From Methylobacterium mesophilicum SR1.6/6 (lineage in GTDB: Bacteria > Pseudomonadota > Alphaproteobacteria > Rhizobiales > Beijerinckiaceae), in the NCBI RefSeq assembly GCF_000364445.2, contig NZ_CP043538.1, positions 4,607,447 through 4,671,446 of the forward strand: a stretch of DNA of 64,000 nt, read 5' to 3'. The notes beneath the pieces are model-generated. The model was given only the letters and a program-made list of their open reading frames with translations. It made no database searches and had not been told where the DNA came from. A program made the translations under genes and the position numbers. Below are positions 43,881-53,119 of the stretch, one piece after another; the stretch's first letter is position 1; each line of letters starts with the position of its first letter.

Positions 43881-45386
43881 TCACAGATAGGCCGATCCCA
43901 TCTCGCTGGCGAAGCGCTGCGGCGGCCCTTCCCAGACGATCCGGGCCTGTTCCAGCACGTAGACCCGGTCGGCGTGCGGCAGCGCGAAGGTGACGTTCTG
44001 CTCGCCGAGCAGGACCGTGATCGGCGTGGTCTGCCGCAGCTTCTCCAGCGCCTTCGACAGCAGCTCCAGGATCACCGGCGCGAGGCCGAGCGTCGGCTCG
44101 TCAAGGATCAGCAGGCGCGGGCGCATCATCAGCGCCCGGGCGATGGTCAGCATCTGCTGCTCGCCGCCCGAGAGGGTGCGGGCGCTCTGGCCCTCGCGGT
44201 CCTTGAGGATCGGGAACAGCTCGTAGAGCCAGTCGCGCTGCTTGGCGCTCTCGGCCTTCGGGAAGTGCTGGCCGCCGAGATCGAGGTTCTCGCGCACGCT
44301 GAGATCGCCGAACAGCTCGCGGGTCTCTGGCACCTGCACGATGCCGGCGCGCGCGATGGCGGCGGGCTTCATCCGCGCGAGATCCTGGCCGTCGAACCGG
44401 ATCGTGCCGGCATGCGGAACGAGGCCCGAGATGGCGTTGAACAGGGTGGTCTTGCCGGCGCCGTTCAGGCCCACCACCGAGACGAACTCGCCCTCGTGGA
44501 CGTGGATCGAGGCGGAGCGCAGGGCCTGCGCCTTGCCGTAGAGCACGTCGACGCCCTCGACGGTGAGCAGCGAGTCGGGCTTGAACGCCGCCTCGGGCCG
44601 GGCCGTCGTCTCGATACTGCCGCCGAGATAGACCCGGCGCACGGTCGGGTCGGCCATCACGGACTCGGCCGAGCCCTCCGCGATGCGCTCGCCGAGATAC
44701 ATGGCGAACACCCGGTCCACGAGGGCCGAGACGCTCTTCACGTTGTGGTCGACGAGGAGCACGGCCTTGCCCTCGTCGCGGAAGCCGCGGATCAGCTCCG
44801 AGAAGGCCGCGACCTCGCCCCCGGTCAGGCCCGCGAAGGGCTCGTCGACCAGCACGACCCGGGGGTCGCGGGCGATGGCCTTGGCGAGCTCCAGCCGGCG
44901 CAGATCCGCGAAGGGCAGGGTGCCGGGCCGCCGGTCGACGACGGCCCCGAGGCCGACGCGCTCGGCGATCTCCCTCGCGCGGCGCGCCACGTGCGGGTCG
45001 GCCGCCAGCCGGATCAGGCTGTCGGGCAGGAGCGCGAGGCTGATATTCTCCAGCACGGTCTGCCGCTGGAGCGGCCGCGCATGCTGGAACACGAGGCCGA
45101 TCCCGGAGCGCGCCACCCGGTGGGCCGGCATCCCGCCGATCTCCGTGCCGTCGAGGCGGATCGAGCCGGCGCTCGGCCGCTCCAGGCCCATGATCAGCTT
45201 CATCACGGTCGACTTGCCCGAGCCGTTCGGGCCGATCAGGCCGAGGATCTCGCCGGGGCGGAGGTCGAGGTCGATCTCCTTGACGGCGACGAGGCCGCCG
45301 TAGCGCTTGGTCAGGCCGCGCACTGTGAGGCAGGGCTCGGCCAGGACGGGCGACACGGTCGGCGGGGGCGCGACGGCGACGGTCAT
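43881..45386 (-). CDS. Fused LivG-LivF branched-chain-type ABC ATPase
   Basis: A 501-residue protein carrying two complete ABC ATPase domains that are normally separate. Domain 1 (about 18-250, LivG-like) has Walker [10 protein letters not shown], a degenerate signature ([10 protein letters not shown]) and Walker B VVLVDEP; domain 2 (about 270-500, LivF-like) has [25 protein letters not shown] and [14 protein letters not shown] short linker (about 250-268) joins them. It energises the LivH/LivM permease. The ATG at 45386 overlaps the livM stop. Confidence 0.92.
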   Translation of the reverse strand: MTVAVAPPPTVSPVLAEPCLTVRGLTKRYGGLVAVKEIDLDLRPGEILGLIGPNGSGKSTVMKLIMGLERPSAGSIRLDGTEIGGMPAHRVARSGIGLVFQHARPLQRQTVLENISLALLPDSLIRLAADPHVARRAREIAERVGLGAVVDRRPGTLPFADLRRLELAKAIARDPRVVLVDEPFAGLTGGEVAAFSELIRGFRDEGKAVLLVDHNVKSVSALVDRVFAMYLGERIAEGSAESVMADPTVRRVYLGGSIETTARPEAAFKPDSLLTVEGVDVLYGKAQALRSASIHVHEGEFVSVVGLNGAGKTTLFNAISGLVPHAGTIRFDGQDLARMKPAAIARAGIVQVPETRELFGDLSVRENLDLGGQHFPKAESAKQRDWLYELFPILKDREGQSARTLSGGEQQMLTIARALMMRPRLLILDEPTLGLAPVILELLSKALEKLRQTTPITVLLGEQNVTFALPHADRVYVLEQARIVWEGPPQRFASEMGSAYL

Positions 45387-46303
45387 CGGGCTCTCCGGAG
45401 CGATCCGAGGCCGAGCAGCCCCGACGGCACGAACAGGATCACGAGGAGCGCCACCGCCGAGACCACGAAGGTCGAGAGGCCGCCGAGGGGACGCAGCAGC
45501 TCCCCCGCCGCGATCAGGAACACGGCGCCCAGCGCCGCGCCCACGATGGTGCGCCTTCCGCCGAGCACCGCCGCGATGATCACCTGCACTCCCACCGACG
45601 TGTTGATCAGCGTGCCGACCGAGGCGGTGCCCATGTAGAAGACCACCAGCCCGCCCGCGAGGCCCGAGAAGGCGGCGCTGATCGCGAAGGCCGCGAGCTT
45701 GTGCTTGGCGACGTTGAAGCCGAGCGCCCCGGTCACCACCGGATCCTGGCCGGCGGCCTGGAGGATCAGCCCGGCGGGCGAGCGCGCGATGGCCGTGAGG
45801 ATCAGGCCGGAGACAGCCATGAAGCCCAGCGCCAGCCAGTAATTGGTGTCGGCGTCGATGGAGATGACGTCGGGCACGGTCAGGCCGATCTCGCCGCCGG
45901 TGAGGCCGGAGAAGACCACGATCATGTTCTGCAGGAGCAGCACCGCCACCAGGGTGATCAGTCCGAAATAGGGCCCGCGCACCTTCAGCGCCGGCAGCGC
46001 CAGGGCGAGGCCGCCGACCACGGCGAGCACGGTCCCGATTGCGAGGCAGTAGGGGATCGGCAACTCGTAGCGGTTGTTGAGGATGCCGGCACCGTAGGCC
46101 CCGAGCCCGATCAGGAAGGTCGGTCCGAAATTCACCTCGCCGGCGAAGCCGAAGAGCAGGTCCCAGGCCATGGAGAACACGCCGAAATAATAGGCGATGG
46201 TCATGAGGCCGAGGATGTAGCCGGAGACCCACCAGGGGAGTGTCGCGGCGGCCAGGACGGCGAGGATCGCGATCCAGAAGCCGGGGGTTGTGAGGAGCTT
46301 CAT
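45383..46303 (-). CDS. Branched-chain-type ABC permease LivM
   Basis: A 306-residue inner-membrane permease with eight to ten helices and the LivM motifs GFAGEVNFG, VRGPYFGLITLV and the EAA-like GGRRTIVGAALGAVF. The ATG at 46303 is preceded by GAGG at 7 bases; a GTG 15 bp earlier is less likely. Partner of LivH (47384) and the LivG-LivF fusion. Substrate unknown, probably the acid degraded by the neighbouring operon. Confidence 0.92.
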   Translation of the reverse strand: MKLLTTPGFWIAILAVLAAATLPWWVSGYILGLMTIAYYFGVFSMAWDLLFGFAGEVNFGPTFLIGLGAYGAGILNNRYELPIPYCLAIGTVLAVVGGLALALPALKVRGPYFGLITLVAVLLLQNMIVVFSGLTGGEIGLTVPDVISIDADTNYWLALGFMAVSGLILTAIARSPAGLILQAAGQDPVVTGALGFNVAKHKLAAFAISAAFSGLAGGLVVFYMGTASVGTLINTSVGVQVIIAAVLGGRRTIVGAALGAVFLIAAGELLRPLGGLSTFVVSAVALLVILFVPSGLLGLGSLRRAR

Positions 46304-46368
46304 GGGGTTGCCTCGCACACGGCAGCGATCCGAGTCGTTCCGCGAGGAGTTCCCTCCCGTCCACCCCC

Positions 46369-46472
46369 CTCATCCTGAGGTACCGCGCCAGCGGCCTCGA
46401 AGGAGGCCTCCAGGGATCGCGCGGCCGGCTGGAGGTCTCCTTCGAGGCGGCTTCGCCGCACCTCAGGATGAG
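46369..46472. repeat. Palindromic repeat family A, copy 3 (livH-livM gap)
   Basis: A 104-bp copy: CTCATCCTGAGGTACC ... GCACCTCAGGATGAG with inner CTCGAAGGAGGCCTCCAG and CTGGAGGTCTCCTTCGAGG arms. It stands inside the 205-bp gap between two permease genes of one operon, where its hairpin may affect mRNA stability or the relative levels of the two subunits. Confidence 0.88.
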
Positions 46473-46508
46473 GGCGTGGGTTGGAGACCCGAAGTGTAAA
46501 GACAACCA

Positions 46509-47384
46509 TCACCGCCGCCCCAGCAGGCCCTGCGGGCGCAGGTACATGACGGCGACCAGCAGCAGCAGCGCCGGGATCACCCGGTAGGCCGGGGAGATCA
46601 GGTAGGCGGTGGCGGTCTCCAGATACCCCACCACGTAGGCGGCGATCAGCGAGCCGGTGACGCTGCCCAAGCCGCCCAGCACCACGATCGAGAAGGCGCT
46701 CGCGGTGAGGGGCCCCACCGAATACGAGGATACCCCCAGAAACATCCCGAGCAGCACCCCGGCGATGCCGGCGAGCAGGCCGTAGATCGCCCAGACCGCC
46801 ACGTAGATCTTGCCCATGTCGTGGCCGAGGAGCGTCACGCCGCGCGGGTTCATGGAGGCGGCGAGCAGGACCTTGCCGGCCCGCGCCCGGTTCACGAACA
46901 GCCAGAGCAGGCCGATCACCACCCAGCAGATCACCGCGGTGAACCACTCGTTCTTCGGCGTGCGCACGCCGGCGATCTCGACCACGCCCTCCACGATCGG
47001 CAGCACGGTCTTCGGGTTGTCGGTGAAGAAGTAGGCCACCAGCTCCTGGATCATGATCCCCCAGAGCAGCGTCCCGGTGAGCACGAAGATCTCTTTCTCT
47101 TCCCGCGGAATGGCGCGGCTGCGCTCGATCGGCGCGACCACCGCGAAGTAGGTGACGAGGGCGCCGGCGAGCCCGCACAGGACGCCGATCGCCGCGCCCG
47201 CGTAGGAGCCGAGCCCGAACAGCGCCGAGGCCGCCCAGGCGGCCACCGCGGCCATGACCATCAGGGCGCCGTGGGTCAGGTTGAGGACGCCCGAGACCCC
47301 GAAGATCAGGGTGAAGCCCATCGCGCCGAGCGCGTAGAGGGCCGAGATCGCGAAACCGTCGACGAGGATCTGGAGGCCGATCAC
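46509..47384 (-). CDS. Branched-chain-type ABC permease LivH
   Basis: A 291-residue permease with the LivH signature GAMGFTLIFGVSGVLNLTHGALMVMAA near the N-terminus, multiple helices, and VLGGLGSVTGSLIAAYVVG. It starts 18 bp after the solute-binding protein gene (livK-like) on the same strand. Confidence 0.92.
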   Translation of the reverse strand: MIGLQILVDGFAISALYALGAMGFTLIFGVSGVLNLTHGALMVMAAVAAWAASALFGLGSYAGAAIGVLCGLAGALVTYFAVVAPIERSRAIPREEKEIFVLTGTLLWGIMIQELVAYFFTDNPKTVLPIVEGVVEIAGVRTPKNEWFTAVICWVVIGLLWLFVNRARAGKVLLAASMNPRGVTLLGHDMGKIYVAVWAIYGLLAGIAGVLLGMFLGVSSYSVGPLTASAFSIVVLGGLGSVTGSLIAAYVVGYLETATAYLISPAYRVIPALLLLVAVMYLRPQGLLGRR

Positions 47385-47402
47385 CGCGCTCTCCCCGCCC
47401 GG

Positions 47403-48692
47403 CTACTGGACCGCCGCCTTCACCGCGGGGGGCAGGATCATGGCCCCGTTGGCGGTCGCGGCCGGCCAGATCGCCACCTGCTTGCCGTTCTGCCACTGCC
47501 CGAGGACGCTGGTCATCAGGCCGGGCCCGTACTGGATCGAGTGGGTGAATTGATCGTCCTTGCCGTAGAACTTGAGGTGCCCGACCGTGCCGACGTAGTC
47601 GGTCTTCTCCAGGGCGTCGACGAGCTTGTCGGCCTCCGTGGAGCCCGCCCGCTTGATCGCCTCCGCGGTGTAGTAAACGGCGTCGTAGGCCATGAAGCCC
47701 GCGTAGGAGGGCGCCCCGCCGAAGCGCTTGGTGAAGGCCTCCGAGAACGGGATCGTCTTCTCGGTGAGGGCCACGCCCGGCAGCGCCACGCTGTCGAACA
47801 GCACGCCCTGCGTGCCGCCGTTGGTGTTGGCCCAGAAGGTCGAGGAGGTGGCCTGGCCGCTGATCCCCGTCATGGCGATCGGAACCTGCTGGTTCTGCCA
47901 CTGCACGGTCGGCTGAACGCCGACATGGGCGATGCCGGTGACGATCAGGTCGGGCTTGGCCGCCTCGATCTTGTTGTAGATCGGCGTGAAGTCGCCCGTG
48001 TCCGGCGAGAAGCGGACATGCTCCACCACCTTCAGCCCGGATTTCGGCAGGCACTCCTGGTACGCGGCGTCCAGCGGCCGGGTCCAGGCCGCGTCCTCGC
48101 TCATGATCGCGGCGGTCTTGGCCTTGAGCTTCTCGACCAGCACCTCCTTGGCCGAGTCGCAGACCGCCTGCGCCAGGGCGTGCGAGGTCAGGTAGCCGTG
48201 GAAAGTGTACTTGTTGCGCGCGTAGTCCTTGTGGACCGCGACGCTGATCTCGTTGGAGGCGGCGCCGGGCGTGATCATCGGCGTCTTGAGCCGGGCGGCC
48301 CAAGGCATCAGCGCGAGCACGACCTCCGAGATGTAGCTGGCGATGACGAAGTTGACCTTGTCCTCCGAGACAGCCCGCTGGAAGGCGCGCACCGCGTCGG
48401 AGGCGGAGGACTTGTCGTCGTAGGTGACGACCTGGATCTGGCGCCCGTCGATGCCGCCCTTCGCGTTGATCTCGTCGGCGGCGAGCTGCACCGCCTGCGG
48501 GATCGAGGCTCCGGCGACCGACTGCGCCTCGGCGATCACGCCGATCTTGATCGGGTCGGCCGCCCGCGCGGGCCCGGCCAGCATCGAGCCCGCCGCGAGG
48601 AGCGCGGGCAGCATGCGCCTGATCTGGACGCGCCGAATTTGAACGCGCCGAATTTGAACGCGCTTGGCGACGGCGCGCGCGGTCTTGGACAT
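47403..48692 (-). CDS. ABC transporter substrate-binding protein (LivK family)
   Basis: A 429-residue periplasmic binding protein: signal region to about residue 44 (PARA-ADPIKIGV), then a two-lobe Peripla_BP_6 fold. The n-region of the signal is abnormal: VQIRR repeated three times (12-26), encoded by a 15-bp tandem repeat. The first gene of the importer operon; GAGAGG precedes its ATG. Ligand not predictable; the family binds amino acids, amides and aromatic or short organic acids. Confidence 0.9.
   Translation of the reverse strand: MSKTARAVAKRVQIRRVQIRRVQIRRMLPALLAAGSMLAGPARAADPIKIGVIAEAQSVAGASIPQAVQLAADEINAKGGIDGRQIQVVTYDDKSSASDAVRAFQRAVSEDKVNFVIASYISEVVLALMPWAARLKTPMITPGAASNEISVAVHKDYARNKYTFHGYLTSHALAQAVCDSAKEVLVEKLKAKTAAIMSEDAAWTRPLDAAYQECLPKSGLKVVEHVRFSPDTGDFTPIYNKIEAAKPDLIVTGIAHVGVQPTVQWQNQQVPIAMTGISGQATSSTFWANTNGGTQGVLFDSVALPGVALTEKTIPFSEAFTKRFGGAPSYAGFMAYDAVYYTAEAIKRAGSTEADKLVDALEKTDYVGTVGHLKFYGKDDQFTHSIQYGPGLMTSVLGQWQNGKQVAIWPAATANGAMILPPAVKAAVQ
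48615..48659 (-). repeat. 15-bp tandem repeat in signal peptide coding region
   Basis: Three in-frame copies of a 15-bp unit read on the plus strand as GAATTTGAACGCGCC (third copy diverged to GATCTGGACGCGCC), giving three VQIRR units in the LivK-type signal peptide. Copy number could change by slippage without breaking the frame. Confidence 0.8.
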
Positions 48693-49011
48693 CGGCGTTT
48701 CCTCTCACCCTGCCCGCATTCTTTATTCGCAGGCTTGGCGACGACTCTATCCGGCGCCTGCCGGATCACAAGGGGCTGGCGGCGCGGGGTGGGTGACGTT
48801 TCCGGCCAGTCGTTGGCGGTGCAGGGCCGCGCCCGAAACGTTGCACCTGGGCAACACGTACTTCGATTCCCGCGGCGCCGCCTGCCCGTCGCCGCGTGCC
48901 GCGCGCGTCGGTCCGCCGGAGTCCAGCTTCGGCCCAGCGCGATGGTGTCGCGTCCCCTCCCGACCGAGCCCGGACGCAGGTGCGCCGAGCGGCATCGGAT
49001 CGGGGGACGCC
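48693..49011. other. Divergent intergenic region between importer and outer-membrane genes
   Basis: 319 bp between two operons that read away from each other. I see no convincing gene. It must contain the promoters of both operons; an AT-rich patch TTCTTTATTCGCAGG (about 48719-48733) on the importer side is a candidate. An AACGTTGCACC stretch near 48837 could be half of an operator, but no clear palindrome was found. Confidence 0.4.
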
Positions 49012-49983
49012 ATGCACACACGTTTCACCACCGCGGCTCTGACGGCGGGCGCCCTGCTGCTGGGCGCGATGGGCCAGGCCCGCGCCGCCGCCGTCACCCA
49101 GCCAGGAGAACAGGTGGGCCTTGCACCGGGCTTGCCGCTGCCGGAGGGCTTCTATGCCTTCGATACGTTCAGCTGGGGGCGGGACGGCCGGCGCGACGCC
49201 GCCGAGGTCGGCGTCAACATCCCGTTCGTGATTTACTCGTCGCCGCTCAAGATCTTCGGGGCGCAGATCGAGCCGGTGGTGGCGTTCCCGTCGGTGTTCA
49301 TCAACACCCACTTCCCGGCGCCGATCCCCAACAAGGAGATCAGCACCTTCTACACCCCGTTCCTGGGCAATATCTTCGCCTGGAATCTCGGCGGCGGCTT
49401 CGGCGTGTCGTACATCGCGGGCGCATACCTCCCCTACGGCGACCGGGGCTCGCTGGGATTGGGAGTGCGGGGCACGCCGCTGCTCACGCAATCCGCATCG
49501 GCGACCCTGACCCAGCGCGTCGCCGCCACCTATGTGGGCGACGGCAGCCTGAACCTCTCGGCGATCCTCACCTACAACCGTCCGTTCGACGCGCATGGCC
49601 GGTTCGGCGGCGCGGTCGGAGCGGCGATCGGACCGATCCCGGCGGCCGACCAGATCAACCTCGACCTCACCGCGACCAAGAAGTTCGACGCCTTCGAGAT
49701 CGGCGCCGTGGCGTACGGCTACACGGACCTGCCGGTGAATCGCCGTGACCGCCTGTTCTCCCGGTTCCAGCGGGACGGGTCCGTCGCCGCCGGCGGACTC
49801 GTGGGCTACAATTTCGGGCGCTTCGTCCTGCAGAGCGTCGTGACGCGCGAGATCATCGCCCGCGACACCCTCAACGTGGCCGGGCATCGCCAGCATAACG
49901 AGGAGACGCGGGGCTGGTTTCGGGTGATCCTGCCCTTCCCCCTCGCCGCCGCCGCGCCGAAGCCGCTGGTCAGCAAGAACTGA
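49012..49983 (+). CDS. SphA/Phenol_MetA_deg-type outer-membrane protein
   Basis: A 323-residue exported protein: signal peptide to about residue 27 (ARA-AAV), then alternating amphipathic beta strands, ending with the aromatic-containing strand PFPL before a short tail. Features such as GFYAFDTFSW, GLGVRGTP and GYTDLPVNRRDR fit the Phenol_MetA_deg family, putative outer-membrane channels found with hydrophobic-compound degradation genes. The ATG at 49012 is chosen for its signal peptide. It faces the importer operon divergently. Confidence 0.8.
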   Translation: MHTRFTTAALTAGALLLGAMGQARAAAVTQPGEQVGLAPGLPLPEGFYAFDTFSWGRDGRRDAAEVGVNIPFVIYSSPLKIFGAQIEPVVAFPSVFINTHFPAPIPNKEISTFYTPFLGNIFAWNLGGGFGVSYIAGAYLPYGDRGSLGLGVRGTPLLTQSASATLTQRVAATYVGDGSLNLSAILTYNRPFDAHGRFGGAVGAAIGPIPAADQINLDLTATKKFDAFEIGAVAYGYTDLPVNRRDRLFSRFQRDGSVAAGGLVGYNFGRFVLQSVVTREIIARDTLNVAGHRQHNEETRGWFRVILPFPLAAAAPKPLVSKN

Positions 49984-50184
49984 AGCCGCAGCGGGTTTCA
50001 CGGAGCCCGCGCTGTCCGCCCGCGGGCTTCCGGGCTCGGGGGCGCGGGCCTAGGCTCCGGGCGGATCTGCGACAAGCGGACCGACAGCCTCCTCAGAAGG
50101 GCGCGGACAGGTGAGGAACGCAACCACGACCGCGCCCGGGACCATCCCGGGCCGCAGCGCCCGGCCCTCGCGGGAATCGACACC

Positions 50185-51210
50185 GTGAGCTTGCGCTGGA
50201 CTCGGCGTCCCGAGGGCTCGACCTGGGGGGATTTCGGCCCCGACGACGAGTTCGGGCGCCTCAACCTGCTCACCCCCGAGAAGGTACGCCAGGGCGTCGC
50301 CGAGGTGCGCGAGGGCCTGACCTTCTGCCTCAGCCTGCCCCTCGACCTGCCGGGCGGCAACGTCCTCAATCCGCGCCGCCACCCGCCGCAGATCACCCCG
50401 ACCCGCCGCGCCAACGGCCGGCCGAACATGAACTTCCCGGTCTGCGAGGAGGTCGACGGCGCCACCGACGTGATCTGCGACGACCGCGCGCTGATCCACC
50501 TGCAATATTCGACGCAGTGGGATTCCCTCGCCCATGTCGGCTCGCTGTTCGACCCGGACGGCCAGGGCGCGGCGCCCACCTTCTACAACGGGTTCCGCGG
50601 CGGCCACGACATCGTTGGGCCGAGCACCCCGGATGCGGTGGACCAGCCGTCCCGCGCGAAGCGCCTCGGGATCGAGCGCCTGGCCGAGCGCGGCATGCAG
50701 GGCCGGGCCGTGATGATCGACCTGCGCGCGCATCTCGGCGACGCCAAGGCGAAGGTCGGCTACGATCAGCTCGCCCGGATCCTGGAGGCCGACGGTGTCG
50801 TGGTCGAGCCCGGCGACATGGTCTGCCTGCACACGGGCTTCGCCGAGCGGCTGATCGCCATGGGCGGCGATCCGGACCCGCAGCAGGTGCACAACCTCTG
50901 CGCCGGGCTCGACGGGCGCGACCCGCGCCTCCTCGACTGGATCACCCGCTCCGGCCTGTGCGCGCTGATCGCCGACAACTACGCCGTGGAGGCCTACCCG
51001 GCCGGGCCGGGACCGGCCTGCTGCGCGACGCTGCCGCTCCATGAGCACTGCCTGTTCAAGCTCGGGGTCAATCTCGGCGAGCTGTGGCACCTGACGCCGC
51101 TGGCCGACTGGCTGCGGGCGCACGGCCGGAACCGCTTCCTGCTCACCGCCCCGCCCATGCGCCTGCCCGGCGCGGTCGGCTCGCCGACGACGCCCATCGC
51201 CACGGTGTGA
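50185..51210 (+). CDS. Cyclase-family metal-dependent hydrolase
   Basis: A 341-residue protein of the kynurenine-formamidase-like cyclase family. The metal motif appears in the subgroup form TQWDSLAHVG in place of HxGTHxDxPxH; LHTGFAE and ADNYAVEAYP are further conserved blocks. Relatives hydrolyse amides, lactones or cyclic ketones. The GTG at 50185 starts the gene. It is the first gene after the channel in the plus-strand catabolic group. Confidence 0.85.
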   Translation: MSLRWTRRPEGSTWGDFGPDDEFGRLNLLTPEKVRQGVAEVREGLTFCLSLPLDLPGGNVLNPRRHPPQITPTRRANGRPNMNFPVCEEVDGATDVICDDRALIHLQYSTQWDSLAHVGSLFDPDGQGAAPTFYNGFRGGHDIVGPSTPDAVDQPSRAKRLGIERLAERGMQGRAVMIDLRAHLGDAKAKVGYDQLARILEADGVVVEPGDMVCLHTGFAERLIAMGGDPDPQQVHNLCAGLDGRDPRLLDWITRSGLCALIADNYAVEAYPAGPGPACCATLPLHEHCLFKLGVNLGELWHLTPLADWLRAHGRNRFLLTAPPMRLPGAVGSPTTPIATV

Positions 51211-51244
51211 GGGAGCGCCGTGCACAATGCTTTTCACCCGTGCC

Positions 51245-51353
51245 CTCATCCTGAGGCGCCGGAGCGCAGCGAAGGCCTCGAAGGAGGCTTCCAGCCGGCC
51301 GCGCGATCCGTGGATCCCTCTTTCGAGGCGGCTGCGCCGCACCTCAGGATGAG
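51245..51353. repeat. Palindromic repeat family A, copy 4
   Basis: A 109-bp copy, CTCATCCTGAGGCGCC ... GCACCTCAGGATGAG, between the cyclase and dehydrogenase genes. The inner right arm is degraded (GTGGATCCCTCTTTCGAGG). Confidence 0.88.
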
Positions 51354-51395
51354 GGGATCTGGCAGGATGCCGAACCGGGGCCAGGAGCTGACCGC

Positions 51396-52346
51396 ATGAC
51401 CGAGATCGCGATCGTCGGCGGCGGCCTGATGGGGCACGGCATCGCCCTGGTGCTGGCGCTCCACGGGCACGCCGTGCGCATCACCGATACGGCGCCCGAG
51501 ACCCGCGCGCGGGTGCCGGCCCTCATGGCTTCGGCGCTGGAGACCCTGCGGGAGGCGGGCGCCGCCCCGGAGGGCTGGGATGCCGACCGGCTGGCGCGGG
51601 CCGTCCGCGTCGAGGCGGAGCTGGAACCGGCCGTGGCGGGCGCCGGCCTCGTCATCGAGGCGATCACCGAGAACCCCGAGGCCAAGCGCGCGCTCTTCGC
51701 CGACCTCGACCGCCTCTGCCCGGCCGACGCGATCCTCGCCAGCAACACCAGCTACCTGGACGTCTTCCCGCTGATCCCGGACGCGCGGCAGGCGCGGGCG
51801 CTGATCCTGCACTGGTACACGCCGCCCTACATCGTCGACCTCGTCGACGTGGTGCCGGGGCCCGGCACGGACCCGGCGGTGGTCGCCGCGATGGCCGATC
51901 TCGTGCGCGGCCTGGGCAAGGTCCCGATCGTGTTGAAGCGCTTCATTCCCGGCTACATCGCCAACCGCATCCAGCAGGCGATCAGCGCCGAAGTGTTCCG
52001 GCTCCTCGACGAGGGCGTGGCCGACCCGAAGGACATCGACGACGCGATCATCCATGGGCTCGCCCTGCGCATCCCGATCCTCGGCCACCTCGCCAAGGCC
52101 GATTTCACCGGCCTGGAGCTGACGCAGCGGGCGCTCGCCAACGGCAGCTACGCGCCGCCGCCCCCGCGCACCCGCTCCGAGACCCTCGACGCCCTCTGCG
52201 CCGCGGGCCGGACCGGGGTGATGGCTGGCCAAGGCTATTTCGACTGGGGCGGACGGGCGCCGGCGGACTTGTTCCGCGAGCGCGACCGCAAGCTCCTGGC
52301 GCTCAAGGCGGCGATGGCCGGGATCGGCCGGATGGAGGGAACATGA
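51396..52346 (+). CDS. 3-hydroxyacyl-CoA dehydrogenase family protein
   Basis: A 316-residue NAD-binding enzyme with the Rossmann motif VGGGLMGHGIALVLA (residues 7-21), VIEAITENPEAKRALF, SNTSY, and a C-terminal helical dimer domain. It should oxidise a 3-hydroxy acid or its CoA ester to the 3-keto form, which is what the downstream BKACE enzyme would use. AGGAG precedes the ATG and its stop overlaps the next SDR. Confidence 0.9.
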   Translation: MTEIAIVGGGLMGHGIALVLALHGHAVRITDTAPETRARVPALMASALETLREAGAAPEGWDADRLARAVRVEAELEPAVAGAGLVIEAITENPEAKRALFADLDRLCPADAILASNTSYLDVFPLIPDARQARALILHWYTPPYIVDLVDVVPGPGTDPAVVAAMADLVRGLGKVPIVLKRFIPGYIANRIQQAISAEVFRLLDEGVADPKDIDDAIIHGLALRIPILGHLAKADFTGLELTQRALANGSYAPPPPRTRSETLDALCAAGRTGVMAGQGYFDWGGRAPADLFRERDRKLLALKAAMAGIGRMEGT

Positions 52347-53101
52347 TCGGGGCGGATCTGTCGGGACGGCGCGTCCTCGTCACCGGAGCCTCGTCGGGCA
52401 TCGGGCTGGCGACGGTCGAGATCTTCGCCCGCAACGGCGCCGCCGTGGCGCTGAACCACCTGCCCGACGATCCCCGCGGCCCCGCGGAGGCCGCACGGCT
52501 TACCGGGGAAGGGCTGTCGGTCGTGGCGCTGGCCGGCGACGTGTCCGTGCCGACCGAGGCCGAGGCGATGGTGGCGGCCGGCATCGACCGGCTCGGTGGC
52601 CTCGATGTCCTCGTCAACAATGCCGGGACGTCGGGCACGACCACGCCCATCGCGTTCGAGGACCTCGACGCGATGACCGAGGACTTCTGGGCCACGATCC
52701 TGGCGACGAACCTGCTCGGGCCGTTCCGCTGCGCCCGGGCGGCGGCCGCGACGCTCAAGGTGAGCCACGGCGCCATCGTCAACACCGCCTCGGTGGCGGG
52801 TCTCGGGCGGCGGGGCTCCTCGGTGGCCTACTCGGCCAGCAAGGCTGGGCTGATCAATCTGACCCGCAGCCTCGCCCGGGCTCTGGCGCCGGACGTGCGC
52901 GTCAACGCGGTGGCGCCGGGCCTCGTCGCCACGCCCTGGACCGAGCCCTGGTCGGAGGAGCGCAAGGCCTCGACCGTGGGGCGCACCATGCTCGGCCGCA
53001 TGGCCCGCCCGGAGGACATCGCCGAGACGATCTTCTTCCTGGCCGCGGGCGCGGCCTACATCACCGGCGAGACGATCACGGTCGACGGCGGGGCGATCTG
53101 A
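52343..53101 (+). CDS. Short-chain dehydrogenase/reductase (FabG-like)
   Basis: A 252-residue SDR: TGASSGIGLATVE, NNAGTSG, catalytic Y-x3-K in YSASK, and TGETITVDGG at the C-terminus. It overlaps the 3-hydroxyacyl dehydrogenase gene by 4 bp (ATGA) and is 18 bp before the BKACE gene. Substrate unknown. Confidence 0.9.
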   Translation: MIGADLSGRRVLVTGASSGIGLATVEIFARNGAAVALNHLPDDPRGPAEAARLTGEGLSVVALAGDVSVPTEAEAMVAAGIDRLGGLDVLVNNAGTSGTTTPIAFEDLDAMTEDFWATILATNLLGPFRCARAAAATLKVSHGAIVNTASVAGLGRRGSSVAYSASKAGLINLTRSLARALAPDVRVNAVAPGLVATPWTEPWSEERKASTVGRTMLGRMARPEDIAETIFFLAAGAAYITGETITVDGGAI

Positions 53102-53119
53102 CGCTTGGAGAGCACACGG

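Noticed and set aside
43693..43884. N-terminal extension of the acyl-CoA dehydrogenase by 64 codons
   Set aside because: The extension is translated repeat B sequence; the GTG at 43692 has a proper Shine-Dalgarno and matches the family N-terminus.
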